DNA of 64,000 nucleotides from Daphnia pulex (Eukaryota; Arthropoda; Branchiopoda; Diplostraca; Daphniidae): NCBI RefSeq assembly GCF_021134715.1, contig NC_060026.1, positions 14,561,001 to 14,625,000 of the forward strand, read 5' to 3'. Shown piece by piece: positions 53,265 to 64,000 of this stretch (position 1 is its first letter; each line of letters starts with the position of its first letter). The notes under the pieces were generated by a model. It saw only the letters and a program-made list of their open reading frames with translations, ran no database searches and was not told where the DNA came from. The position numbers and the translations under genes were made by a program.

Positions 53265-55337
53265 AAAACTCCAGCAAGCGATGGACCCAGACGAAGGAAT
53301 CATAGTAAATCATAATTGAAAATATTTTGAATATTTGATACATTCATGTTCCCGCGTCTTTTGAGAATTATAGCTGTGCAAATTTATCTTCTGTTCACCG
53401 GCATCAATCGAAGGTTTCAGAGAAAAAATAAAGGCTTGTCTCACTGCAAAGGGCGTCGCCTATAATCACGTGGTTGGTGGGTGTCAGCTTACCAAACTCA
53501 TTTCAATGTGAAATATATGCAGCGTTCAAGATTTCTCTGATCTCTTAGCTTTATATTTTATTTGTTTTGGTACATCGTTTTTAAAAGAATCGAGAATCTG
53601 TTTGTGTACTCGGGATGTTCTGTTTATAAAACCTTGGCGGGAATATCAGATGACATTTCTGTTTTATCTTCAACTCTCAAGTATGAACTTTATTCGCAAA
53701 AACACCATTCCATTGAATCTGCCTTAATATTTCTGTCCCAAGTCCCAATTTAGTTTCAAACTTGTAAGTCCACAGTCGTGTCAATAAAACCAATAAAAAA
53801 ATTTAGTGAATATCGTCTAAAGTGTATACCTGTGCTTTTTGTCATCTATATAAGGTAAGCCTGTTTAATTTTTCTGTGGAATTGATTTCAAAAACTTTAC
53901 TTTTCAATTGTCGCAAACTCGCAATTACAAAAACAAATCCCCCCCCCCCAAAAAAAACAAACAAACAAACGAAACAAATCCCCAACTGAAAATAGTTATG
54001 ATCCCTATAAACTGCATCCTCGCCACTGTATGACCGTTTGCGGTTAATGCCAATCAGACAACCCCAACTTCTTGGGCTTGCGCTATTGGCCACTCAGGTG
54101 TCGTAAGCATTTACAACAATAAGGTGACGAATCTGCGACAAATTGGCCAATAAAATGCGATCCAGTTACGGGCAGTTCCGACAAAAAAAAATGATTTATC
54201 TACAAAATTAATTTGGTATTCTTGAAATACTGAAAAAAAAAATTATAAATGCAAACAATTGGCAGAATCGAATTCACGGCCGGGAATATGTTGAATGAAA
54301 TTAACTCAAAACTCAACAGTCGTGTTGGCAATAAATTTTGCAGAATTATAGCAAATATTTTCTCAATTGAATATTAGCTTCAAAGTGACTGCTGTAATCC
54401 CTGAAAATTTCCTTAAATGAAAGAGAGAATTTTATCCTTTTATAACTTGCACAGTCATGATAAACAATAAAGGCCTTGTAAGTTTTGAGGATGCAGAGAG
54501 GGTCATATAGGAATGTTGGGGAACAGATTCAGAATGCCAAGCAGGTTGCCTAATCCAGAATCTGAGATTTTTGTGGGTCGCAAAATAAAAGGCAGAAATA
54601 AAATTATTTGCAGCATTTCTCCTTTGCATTTTTCTCGTAATTTTGCTTAAATCCAATTATTATTTCAATGCAGAATTTTCACATTTTTAAAAGAGGCAAA
54701 TTTACAGAGAAGAATAAACTGAGATTCCAAAATCCACAGATTCAAACAGTAAATTTTTAATTGTTAATTGTTAGAAATTCTGTACTATTTAAGTTATTTT
54801 AAAAACAAACCGAGTTGGGGAACCATACGATTTTGATTGGATTTGGCCACCAATTAATCAACAGTAGGTAACCACAGTATAGCAATAAAAAGGGCAGTAC
54901 TGTACCATCTTCAATAATATTTCATTGTCGTTGGCTAACCCTAACACTGACGTAGAGCAATATGAGTGTCATTCGAGATGACTACGAAAATTCGTTTTAT
55001 TTCATTTGTCGGGATTTCGTTTAACTGAATGAAGATTTGCTGGTTCACCAGAAATGTTATACTTCGTCAGGAATATTAAATTACATCTCTGCGTGTTTAG
55101 TCTTCCACTCGATGCTGAACTTTAATCGCACAAACTAAAAAAATAAAATAAACAAGTGTTTAACGCGAACCATAATGGGTGTGCCGTTATGCCCAATTTT
55201 TCTGTATGAATGCGCATTAATTCACGGGTTCCGTTTAGTTTGAAACGTACGTTTAAGTGTCAATAAATTTAATACTGGTCCACGGCATCATCTAAAAATA
55301 AATTCTTTTTCACTAATATTACAAGTTTTGAACGGAA
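53265..55337. other. Intergenic, nothing recognised
   Basis: AT-rich upstream region of the next gene. No MCU 5' exon, RNA gene or transposon terminus recognised. No clear TATA box close to the next start. Confidence 0.4.
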
Positions 55338-58300
55338 ATGGCTACTACACAAATAAGGTGTATCCTCGTCATATTTGTGGCTGCCGTTTGCTGCTGCAAC
55401 TGCCAATCGGACAACCCCGGCGGTTCTTCTTCTTGGGCGAAACTGCAAATCTCACCGGACACGTTAAGTTCCATGAAGTACGGCAACTTTCTCGTTGAAA
55501 TTTACGAACACGCCAATAATCACAAGGCAACGACAACTGCCAACGAGAAAAAATATTCCTACTCTCCTCTTGCGTTGCTGGATCACACAAGTGCCGTTAG
55601 TATTTACAACAACGTTACAAAACAGCCAGAGATGAGCTTCCGCATTGAAATGTGGAACGACAAAGTCCAGAATGAAGTGGTCAAACATTTAAACAAATCT
55701 ATCGGCCATGAAATCAAATCCAATAAAGTGAGAGTCATTCCCTTGGAGAAGGTCATTCTCGCCAGCAAAAGACCCACAATGGACTATTCGCTATCGCCAG
55801 TTTGGACCAATTACGACAAGAGCAAAACTCTGAAACTTTCTCTGTCGTGTTTTAAACAGAAAATATGTGACGAACTGGCCAGTCAAATGCGATCGAATCC
55901 CGAACAATTTAACCATTTCAAACTTCTGTACAGTTTGTCATCGCAGACGTCGCAAACCAAACAGACGACCATCAGCATCGATAGCGTCACTTCCGGTACA
56001 TTGGTCTCTAATCTTTTACAGAAATTTGGAGACAAAAAAGAAATTTTTCTGACGGCCAACGACGAGAAGAAAATGTTGACGGAAACGGCCACCAACATCC
56101 GAATGGACACATTTGACGACTCTGAGGTCGGGTCGCCTGATACAGAATCTCAAATTTCAAATATTTTAAAGGATCTGCTCGTCACATCCAGGACGACCAT
56201 CAAAGATCAAAGTGACAAAATGTGGGACTCTGTTTTCTGGAATGACGACAATTACCGGCCGGACAAGACGACGAAAACTTTAAATTAAATCGTCGACAAA
56301 CTGGACAAGGAAACTCAAAAGAAATTGGCGGACATGTTCCAAAAAGCGGAGAAGCAATCGGAAATAACAGAAAAATTAACTTCGAGTAATAAAGACGCGG
56401 AAAAAAGACGAGAGGAACAAGTTCGTCGTGAAAATCAATCGAAATTTGCTAATGAAAATGAAAATAGAAGATCACAAGGCACGGACCAAGGGCAATCCAG
56501 CCGCAATAAAACTAGAGATGAGAAATCGAATACAAACAAAGTTGACACGGAACTCAGTGGCGGTGGGTACGGCTTTAGTGCTGGCGCTAAAGTCGGAGTA
56601 GAAAATAGCAACAGGCACAATGCCGAAAAAGAAAATGAGAAGAGTGAAAACGCCAATAAGAAAAATGTAGAAGAATATGACAGAAAGTTAGAGAATAAAG
56701 AAAGAATCCAACACAATTTCGACTCAGAAAGTTGGGCTGACGTGGACAGAATCAGTTCAACAATTTCAGAGAAATTGTCAAACGATTCCGATAGTTCCCG
56801 GCGTGAAGAAATTTTGAAGGAAGAGGTTGAAAAATTATTACAAGAAAGTAGAGACAACGTCGAATGGGACGGAGAGAAATTCGTGCCGAAACCGATGCAA
56901 CTGAGCAGAATCAATTTGGGAAAATTTCGCGACTCTCAATCGTTTCAGGATCGCAACGTCCGTGTCCGTTACACGACCGCCGAACTGTCGGCACCGATAA
57001 AATTTTTAGAACACACAGAATTGACCGTCACTGACGAATGGAACAATTTAAGGGACGAACTCAAAGGTTTGAAAAATTGAAAGACGAAAGATTCGATTAA
57101 TTTATTTAAAAATTATTGTAATTGAATTGCAGCCACCACTGAGTTGTTAAGAGCAACTGTGAAAAATTTGTATATAACGAATACCGGACTGAGTAATGCG
57201 AAGAACGATTTAACTAATACAAATTATAAATTAGAAGGTATTTTGAATTATTTATGATTTGGCGAAAACTGCATGTAAATGTTGTGTGCAGGGACTAAAG
57301 AGGAGTTGGAGAAAACGAAGGCCAACGTCAATAATTTATCTGCCCAATTAAATGGTATTTAATTATTTTATTGGAAAACATTTTTATTAGAAATTTTTTT
57401 CAAGGCACCCAACTCAAAATAATTTTATTATTGCAATCTACAATCTGTCAGTGCCTTACTATATTCCCTTTTATTAAATACAGAGACTAAAAAGGAGTTG
57501 GTGAAAACAAATACCGAATTGAGTAATACGAAGAGTGATTTAACTAAAACGCGAATTGATTTAACTGATACAAATTATAAATTAGAAGGTATTTTGATTT
57601 ATTTATGATTTGGCGACAACTGCATTTACATTTTATGTACAGAGACTCAAAAGGAGTTGGTGAAAACGAGGGATGATTTAACAGATTTAACCAAAAACCT
57701 CGATGGTTTATATTCAAAATCAAAGGGTATTTTACCTTTTTAAAAATTAAAAATCAGATAAAATCCGAATGCAAAAACCTTTTCAATAAATTTAGCGACC
57801 GAAAAAGAATTGGCAGAAACGAAAATAACGACCGGAAATTTATCAACTGAACTCAAAAGTAATCTTACAAGCATTGAACGAAATAGAGAAAAATTATATA
57901 AATTAAATTTTGTTTTTTTAATTGTGTAGTGAATTCAAACCAATTACGTCAAGATCTAAAAGTCACTGAAGAAAAACTTCAAAGAGATCTGAGAGGTTTA
58001 AATTAACTTTTTTAAATATGTGAAATTGGTTAATTTTTAATTGAATGGAATGATTCAGCAACCTCAAATGATTTGGAAACTGCAAAAACAAATTTGGCCT
58101 CAACGAGAACGGAATTGAGCAGCACCAAGTCCGCCGTTGCAGATTTGACAACCAAATTAAATGGTAAAAATATTAAATGAATGGTTTTATGTGACACGAT
58201 TAAAAGAATTTCAATTGCATTAAAAAGCCCGAACGAGTGAAATAGTCGACATTGGTAAAATGCCAACCTCATGTGCGGATCTGCAAGGAATGGGACAAAA

Positions 58301-59635
58301 AGCCAACGGATTCTTTTCCGTCAAAGGATTAAAGAAGATGGAAATGATTTACTGCAACTTTTTTGCCAATCAAAATGGTATGACTTGTTCACGTTAATTG
58401 GTTATTGTTTGTCTAATTGGTTTTGTTTACAGACAAACAGAAATGGATCGGATACGTCGACGTCAAATCGGCGCCCGTCCATTTCTACGTTCAGAGAAAT
58501 TCAGATTTTAACACAATTGAAACTCCGATTCCGTTCGATTTGGCGCGAGTGAACGAGGGAAATGCCATGAATTTGACGTCAGGGGTATTCACGGCACCGC
58601 GACCGGGAATTTATTTTTTCTCTTTAATGCGCAATAATGCGCAATACTTTTGGGCCGGAAATAACACGGACGGAGTTCACACTTGCCAGTGCGGAATTGA
58701 TTCAAATTGCGTCGATCCTGCGGTGAAATGCAATTGCGATGCTCTTGTGCCACTTCAATTAGTCGATGACGGTGCGTTACGGTTCTCACATTTGTATAGA
58801 ATTAAAATGAATAAAATTAATTTTGATTGTAGGTGTCATTACCGACAAAAATGTTCTGCCCATCACTCGTTTGAATTTCGGACGAACTCAACTGGAAACT
58901 TCATCCGGCGTCCACACGCTTGGCCGACTCGTGTGCACCGGATTAGTGACTTTCACTGGACTGCCAAAGTCGTGCAAAGATTTGTGGTTGATTGGCCACA
59001 CCCTGAACGGATTTTATTCCGTCATGGGATCAGCGAAAATGGAATCCGTCTACTGCGATTTCACTAAACTCCCTGACGATGCGGGTAAATGTTTTAGATT
59101 CTCACCAATTATTCAGTTGCAATTATCTAATTTTTAATTCTTTAATTGAATGAAAAAAGGTTTTCAGAAATGGATCGGATACGCCGACGTCAAATCAGCG
59201 CCCGTAAATTTCTACGTCCAGAGAGAATCTGATTTTGGCACAACTGCAACTCCGATTCCGTTCGACTTGGCGTTGGTGAACGAGGGAAATGCCATGGATT
59301 TGACGTCAGGGATATTCACGGCCCCGCGACCGGGAATTTATTTTTTCTCTTTCACGGGATTGGTGCGTCTTTCGGATTCATCTCATGCTTCGTTTTATTC
59401 TTCTCTTTTTTTGAACGGGAATTCAATGGGGACGAGTACTGTTGAAGAGAATAACGGCCCCGTTGATCAATTTAGTCCGTTGACCCTCCAGTCGACGCTC
59501 AACTTGAAAAAAGGCGATCAACTCTGGGTGGAGATTAATTATTCTGGTTCATCCTCGTATTTGTATGACGATGGTTGGCACAACACCCATTTCACGGGTT
59601 TCATGTTGGAGGAGCAAATTGGGGAGTCCCTTTGA
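55338..59635 (+). CDS. Secreted coiled-coil/C1q chimeric protein with an in-frame TAA
   Basis: Twelve exons: 55338-57066, 57133-57237, 57292-57354, 57484-57588, 57643-57726, 57796-57858, 57930-57995, 58059-58163, 58228-58377, 58433-58771, 58833-59084, 59160-59635; every internal junction is phase 1. The frame is open for about 1177 residues except one TAA at 56286-56288. Signal peptide MATTQIRCILVIFVAAVCCC; a novel N-terminal region of about 300 residues; a charged helical part (residues about 330-560); seven short coiled-coil exons built on ELxxTxxxL repeats; the Cys module (SCADLQGMGQKANGFFSVKG); a C1q domain cut off at GIYFFSL; the second half of a contactin-associated-like domain (CQCGIDSNCVDPAVKCNCDA, NVLPITRLNFG); a second Cys module (SCKDLWLIGHTLNGFYSVMG); and a complete C1q domain ending HFTGFMLEEQIGESL. 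Whether it is expressed depends on the TAA; it may be a very recent pseudogene. Confidence 0.8.
56286..56288 (+). other. In-frame TAA within exon 1 of the chimeric gene
   Basis: The reading before (…KTTKTLN) and after (IVDKLDKETQKKLADMFQ) is continuous in the same frame with protein-like composition, and no other stop occurs in 1729 nt of exon. No splice pair that would remove it is evident. Confidence 0.85.
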
Positions 59636-60355
59636 GATTTGGGGTTTAACATCTAAAATGAACGTCGACACCAACATTTGGGGAAGGGAATTTTAAGGGG
59701 AAGGGAAGAAAATTCAATCGATTTCAATTCATTAAGGGGTGAGTTTCTTTACGAAAATTTGACTGTGGACGCAAATACACTTACTGAATACACAAACCAA
59801 GTTTCAAGTTTATATCTGCAAAAATGTAGAAGCAACAAGGGAAAAACCAATTCTAATTGCACAAATTTATAAAAGACGGTTAGAAAGATCGGACTAGATG
59901 TGGGAGAAAATTCATTCGCCTCTAATCCATTTACGGATTGGAATTTTTCGAAAAACTTTTCAAGGTTAAACGCGCAATATAGTTGTTCATGGCTGAACAC
60001 AAATTTGCCTGCCTATCTAAAAATAAACGGCGTGGGACGTGGAAAACTCTTTTCGATTGCCAGATTTTCCTCCAAAAATTTAAATGTCTCAAGTTATTTT
60101 CCTATCGCAGCTCGAAATTTAATAAAATCTACACGAGAATAAAACATTTATATTCCCTACGTATCTCGTTCATCTATAGTTAATAAGTTTCACTTTTTTT
60201 TCTCGTTTCAATTTGCAAAATGTGAATTTCACCCGTACCCGAATGAAATGGACAGTCGCTCGACGTGAAAATGACAACAAAAAGCACAGCTTCAAAATGA
60301 AAGACCAACATTTCAATTTAATCATGTCGTGTTGGCTAATCCAAATTAAAATTCA
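59636..60355 (+). repeat. 3' flank of the second C1q gene
   Basis: 59740-60060 repeats the flank found after 34330 and the orphan and inverted copies. The remainder is AT-rich without features. Confidence 0.65.
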
Positions 60356-60359
60356 TAAA

Positions 60360-60520
60360 AGGTACAAAAAGTTCTTACCTGCTGCCTTATGATGTCGTGA
60401 TGCTCAGGTGAAAGATTTTCTTCATCTTGTCCAGTGCCACGTTCGGTAATTTACGCTCTCTTGAGGGATCGTTGGTGATGATTACGTCGACGTCAATCTC
60501 CATCTCACTATTTTCAAACA
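60360..60520 (-). repeat. Dispersed segment, copy 3 (first-exon-like)
   Basis: On the minus strand: GAGATGGAGATTGACGTCGA, ACAAGATGAAGAAAATC and a donor GGCAGCAG|GTAAGAAC. Same order as copies at 39600, 49480 and 60760. The frame from this ATG hits a stop before the donor. Confidence 0.6.
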
Positions 60521-60759
60521 ATGAAATGGTTCGCACTTTGACACAACACTGTAAACTTGAGTTGGTAGCCTAACCGTTTTCAGCCTGTAGCCTAACTGTT
60601 TCTTAACTCGGTGTGAAAAAGAACAGCAACGGCCGTTATAAGAAAGGACCAACATCAATTTCAATTCAATCATGTCGTGTTAGCTAATTAAACGATTGCT
60701 AAAGCGAATAGGGGCATATGATCGATAGATAAATCGCAATCGAAATTTAAATTCGCGAC

Positions 60760-60960
60760 AGATACAGAACATTTTTTACTTGCTGCATTTGATGAATTTT
60801 GTGGTGTTGGCTCAGGTGAGGAATTTTCTTCATCTTGCCAAGTGCCAGGATCGGTAATTCAAGTGGTGAGGGATCGGTGAGGTGAGTGATCTTCCGGTGA
60901 TGATAACGTCGACGTCAATCTCTACAATCTCAATCTATCTCTGATCTCACTGTAATTAAA
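60760..60960 (-). repeat. Dispersed segment, copy 4 (first-exon-like)
   Basis: On the minus strand: TTGACGTCGACGTTATCATC, CAAGATGAAGAAAATTCC (MKKIPHLSQHHKIHQMQQ) and donor CAGCAA|GTAAAA. Tandem with copy 3. Confidence 0.6.
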
Positions 60961-61497
60961 CAATTAAATGGTTCGCACTTTGATACAACACTGTGACAGA
61001 GTTGGTAGCCTCACCGTCTGTGGCCAAACTGTTTCCTAAAATCCTAACTTAACGATACACGAGACTCAATCAAGACACAAATACACAAAAGTTGTTGCTC
61101 TGCAGACGAACATTTGTGAAAATCGGGAAGCGGTGATGCCAGTTTCAATGTAAACAAACTGGAAAACACGAAAAGAAAAAGACAAGTTTTTCTCTGGGTG
61201 TGCCAAAGCAAACGGTGAATTAACCTGTCAAAATAAAATACAGATATTACGCGCATTGAAAAATAACATGAAAAACGGCCAGTCTCGCAGTGTGGTACTC
61301 GGCCATGAACGACACATAAACAATTTATTCTACACAATAGATGGCGCTGGTAACTGGCACCACTCTTCTTGCTAGAACTGGTTTACTGGTCTGTGCTAAC
61401 ACTAACACTAACACGTATAAATTCTCAGTTGTTTACTGCCATTTATCAAGCTAAATTTAACTTCGGTTACCCCGGAAGAAATTCAGTAATTCTTTAA
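60961..61497. promoter_or_regulatory. Upstream region of ZRANB2
   Basis: No gene. No TATA box seen in the last 150 nt; transcription may begin near the CTAACACTAACACTAACAC repeat at about 61397-61415. Confidence 0.3.
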
Positions 61498-63075
61498 ATG
61501 GCTACGAAATTTCGGCCTAGTGATGGCGATTGGACTTGTCCTGATGAAAGGTTAACAATTAACTCGTGTAATTAGAATCAATATCATTCAATATCATACT
61601 AACCTCCCGTTTGCAATTCAGCTGTGGAAATGTCAACTTTGCTAGACGAAGTGCCTGCAATCGTTGTGGGAAAGCCAAAGAAGGTACTCATTAGTTAATA
61701 TTCATAACTACTTACTGTCTGTGAGTCTTCATGTTTTAATCGGAAATGTTTTTGAATGATGCAGATGACAAAGCAAAAGCTAAGAAGCTTGGCATGGAAA
61801 TCGGGAAAGATGCAGCAGAGAAGAGCAAGGGCCTTTTTAGTGCAGATGATTGGATGTGTACAAAGTATAATATCTTAAAATTTAAACCTGTTTGTGCTAT
61901 TTCTAATGTACTATTTATTTCAGATGTGGAAATGTAAACTGGGCCAGAAGAGGAACTTGCAATGTATGCAATGCCCCAAGGTTTGGAGAAGTGGAAGAAC
62001 GAACAGGTAATTCCAATGGACAAGACATTTGGAAATGTGTCTTATCCTAACTGTGAATGTGTGTAGGTTATGGAGGAGGCTACAATGAACGTGGAACAGT
62101 AGAGTATAAAGAAAGAGAAGAGTCAGATGATGAATTTGATGAATTCGGACGTATCAAGAAAAAGTTCAGGAAAAATGATGTGGTAGGTTCTGTAAACTTA
62201 AACTTTAAAAGTAAGTTTTGATTGAAAGCTTTTTTTGTTGTCACGTTAGAACTCTGATGAGTTACCTTCAACATCACGTGAACCAAAAACATTAGACGAC
62301 GAGGAGGAGGATGAGGAAGAAGATGATGATGATGGAGATTTATCAAAATACGATCTTAGTGGTTGGGGTGACGAAAGTAACGAGAATCCCGAAGAAAAGA
62401 AATCATCACCTGTCAACGATGCTCCAGTAAAATCAGAAAATGGCAGCAAATCCAGCGGAGTGCGTCACTCTGAAAAGTATTGAGTTATCTTTTACCACTA
62501 TTGAATTGAGCTCATGCTGTTTACATTTTGGCAGATCCAGGTCTCCCGGTCGTTCCAGGTCGTCTTCTCGTGATCGATCCGGTTCTAGGTCAAGGTAACA
62601 CCCGGTAGCGACAATTTGGCTATCGGGCAAACAACTTTTGTTTTTCTGTTGATTCCAAAACACCTCCAAAATTATTTTTGAACGGCTAAACTATCATTCT
62701 TGTCAATGTGGTTGAGGTAACCGCTTGTAAGGTCCGTATCTAGTTCGAACCCAAACGGTTATTCGAAACAATTGTCCACACACGTGTTTTTTTTATCGAC
62801 CGAAATTTTGAGATTACGTAGAAATTTCTCCACTTTAGCAGGAGCAGAAGGTCAGATAAACGCAGTGATCGCCGCCGACGCCGTTCAAGATCTTCAAGCG
62901 ACCGTTCTAGAAGCCGTTCTCGGTCCAGGTTTGGTTTGCCAATCAAGGGCTTTCATTTTTAGTTGCTTCACAAACAGAACAATCGTCAAACATGTTGATT
63001 AACTATTGCGAATATTGAGACAAGTTCCTCTTCTTGTATACTAGGTCTCGTTCTAGAAGCCGCAGACGTCGCTAA
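61498..63075 (+). CDS. ZRANB2: Zinc finger RanBP2-type splicing regulator ZRANB2
   Basis: Nuclear RNA-binding protein that recognises GGU-type sites and affects splice-site choice. Exons: 61498-61550, 61622-61683, 61765-61864, 61924-62006, 62067-62182, 62250-62476, 62535-62594, 62839-62928 (or from 62842), 63045-63075; phases agree. Two RanBP2 zinc fingers: DGDWTCPDESCGNVNFARRS with CNRC, and DDWMCTKCGNVNWARRGTCN with C..C. Between them is the conserved KAKKLGMEIGKDAAEKSKGL. After the fingers come an acidic stretch (DDEEEDEEEDDDDGDLSKYD) and a C-terminal Arg/Ser domain spread over three exons (SRSPGRSRSSSRDRSGSRSR). The domain order equals the animal family. It is convergent with SSR4 on the other strand. 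Confidence 0.95.
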
Positions 63076-63216
63076 ACTTCTTCAACTTTACTCAAAAGCA
63101 ATTTGAGTTGATGATCAACTGCATCGCTTGCAAAATTACCCTTTTACACCCATAATAGATTTTGATAGTAACATTATCTTCACCTTTTCCTGCAATTTAT
63201 TTTCTCATGGCAGAAA

Positions 63217-63222
63217 AATAAA
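63217..63222 (+). promoter_or_regulatory. AATAAA poly(A) signal of ZRANB2
   Basis: About 140 nt after the ZRANB2 stop and 26 nt before the stop codon of the convergent SSR4 gene. Confidence 0.7.
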
Positions 63223-63247
63223 CAATTACTTCCAAACTTTGCATTTC

Positions 63248-63893
63248 TTATGCCTCCAGTTTCGTCTTTGTTGTCACGGCGTAGTATAACACACCAAATG
63301 CAACAATAACAGCAGCTAATTCAGAGTTGATCCACGGTCCAGTGTAGGCACCCTGAAATGAAATCACGACTCGTTTAGTTTAGAAAATCAGATAAGATTT
63401 AAGGTTTCTTTAGCTTACGGGATGGTACAGGACCACAACACCGACAGTTGGAACAGCGGAGGTGTCTTCACCGTTGCGTTGAGCCTAAAAGATGAATGAG
63501 TTAATTTTCAGGTAGGAAGTAGGGGTTCGACTAATGAATATTATTTACCTTGCGAACGGCAGCGTAACCTTCATCATCGTAGACTTTGATTTCAAAGTTT
63601 CCACGGGGAGCTTTCTTGGTTTCCTCCAACCAGCTGACAACATATTCGTTGGTTTCCTTGCTCTTTACAACAGACAAGGGTTTGCCACCAACCTCGGCAT
63701 ACAGTGGGATATCCTGTATATTTGGTAAAGCTTGTGAAATTTCAGTTAATTTAATAAAAACAGGAATGTCTTACAGCAGGCTCTCCATCGCAGCTCAGTT
63801 TAAACTGGGAGACATAGGCGATATTTGTGAGAATGGTGCCATCGAGAGTGGTGAAAGATGTGGAGGTCAAACTTGGACTTGAGCAGGAGGAAG
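63248..63893 (-). CDS. SSR4: Translocon-associated protein delta (SSR4), 5' end outside the window
   Basis: Subunit of the TRAP complex at the Sec61 channel in the ER membrane. Minus-strand exons: 63893-63775, 63713-63549, 63484-63419, 63352-63248 (stop TAA). The lumenal beta-sandwich domain is seen as CSSPSLTSTSFTTLDGTILT, YVSQFKLSCDGEPA and GNFEIKVYDDEGYAAVRK; the C-terminus is a single membrane helix (LAAVIVAFGVLYYAV) with a short lysine-containing tail TTKTKLEA. The signal peptide exon must lie right of position 63906. Good donors and acceptors on all exons. Confidence 0.94.
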
Positions 63894-64000
63894 CTGAAAA
63901 TAATGAAATAGATAATCAGATTTGTTTCACACTATTACAATTAATTGAGAACTCATGTATCTTCCCCTAAATAATATAACATACAACTAATTTGGTTTAA

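Noticed and set aside
56325-57080. Separate gene starting at 56325
   Set aside because: It continues the frame of the ORF ending at 56288 without a promoter gap, and its end at 57080 runs past a good phase-1 donor at 57067.
1-64000. tRNA, rRNA or other structured RNA genes
   Set aside because: No tRNA box A/B pairs with cloverleaf arms or rRNA core sequences were noticed on either strand by reading; a covariance-model scan would be decisive.

Overview
This is nuclear DNA from an arthropod, most likely a branchiopod crustacean of the Daphnia kind. The genes are intron-rich with short introns (about 55-110 nt) and clean GT/AG borders, they sit close together on both strands, and several families occur as tandem duplicates with decayed copies beside them. 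Nothing looks bacterial in layout except one very large single-exon gene.

Layout. 1-4354 (+): 3' two thirds of an extended synaptotagmin gene (SMP domain end, C2A, C2B, C2C), with a pair of apparently mutually exclusive exons for the third calcium loop of C2A. 6593-12877 (+): two tandem 13-exon triokinase/FMN-cyclase (dihydroxyacetone kinase) genes. 12878-16066: transposon-rich gap with a fold-back element starting right after the second kinase stop codon and a hAT-like element with an 8-bp target duplication. 16067-28768 (-): an uninterrupted 4233-codon ORF for a Tc-toxin-like/RHS protein, the strongest candidate for horizontal acquisition. 30558-34330 (+): two secreted proteins, a coiled-coil protein and a coiled-coil/contactin-associated-like/C1q protein. 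36.8-41 kb: decayed fragments, including frameshifted matrix metalloproteinase copies and an inverted C1q remnant. 41-50 kb: mostly non-coding, with a piggyBac-type MITE, inverted repeats and a partial mitochondrial calcium uniporter (MCU) copy. 50012-50575 (-): BTG/Tob family gene. 51971-52541 (-): last two exons of an MCU gene. 55338-59635 (+): a 12-exon secreted coiled-coil/C1q gene with one in-frame TAA and an in-frame join of a cut-off C1q domain to half of a contactin-associated-like domain. 61498-63075 (+): ZRANB2. 63248-63893 (-): translocon-associated protein delta (SSR4), 5' end outside the window.

How it fits together. Housekeeping genes (E-Syt, triokinase, BTG, MCU, ZRANB2, SSR4) frame a fast-changing middle that holds secreted, modular C1q/coiled-coil proteins and the giant RHS protein. 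The C1q genes share the same exon phases, the same 30-residue Cys module and the same 3' flank, so unequal exchange between copies probably produced the chimera, the orphan 3' tails and the inverted remnant. A defence or recognition role for the secreted cluster is suggested only by domain type. Exon coordinates come from reading splice sites and checking reading phase by hand; no similarity search was run.
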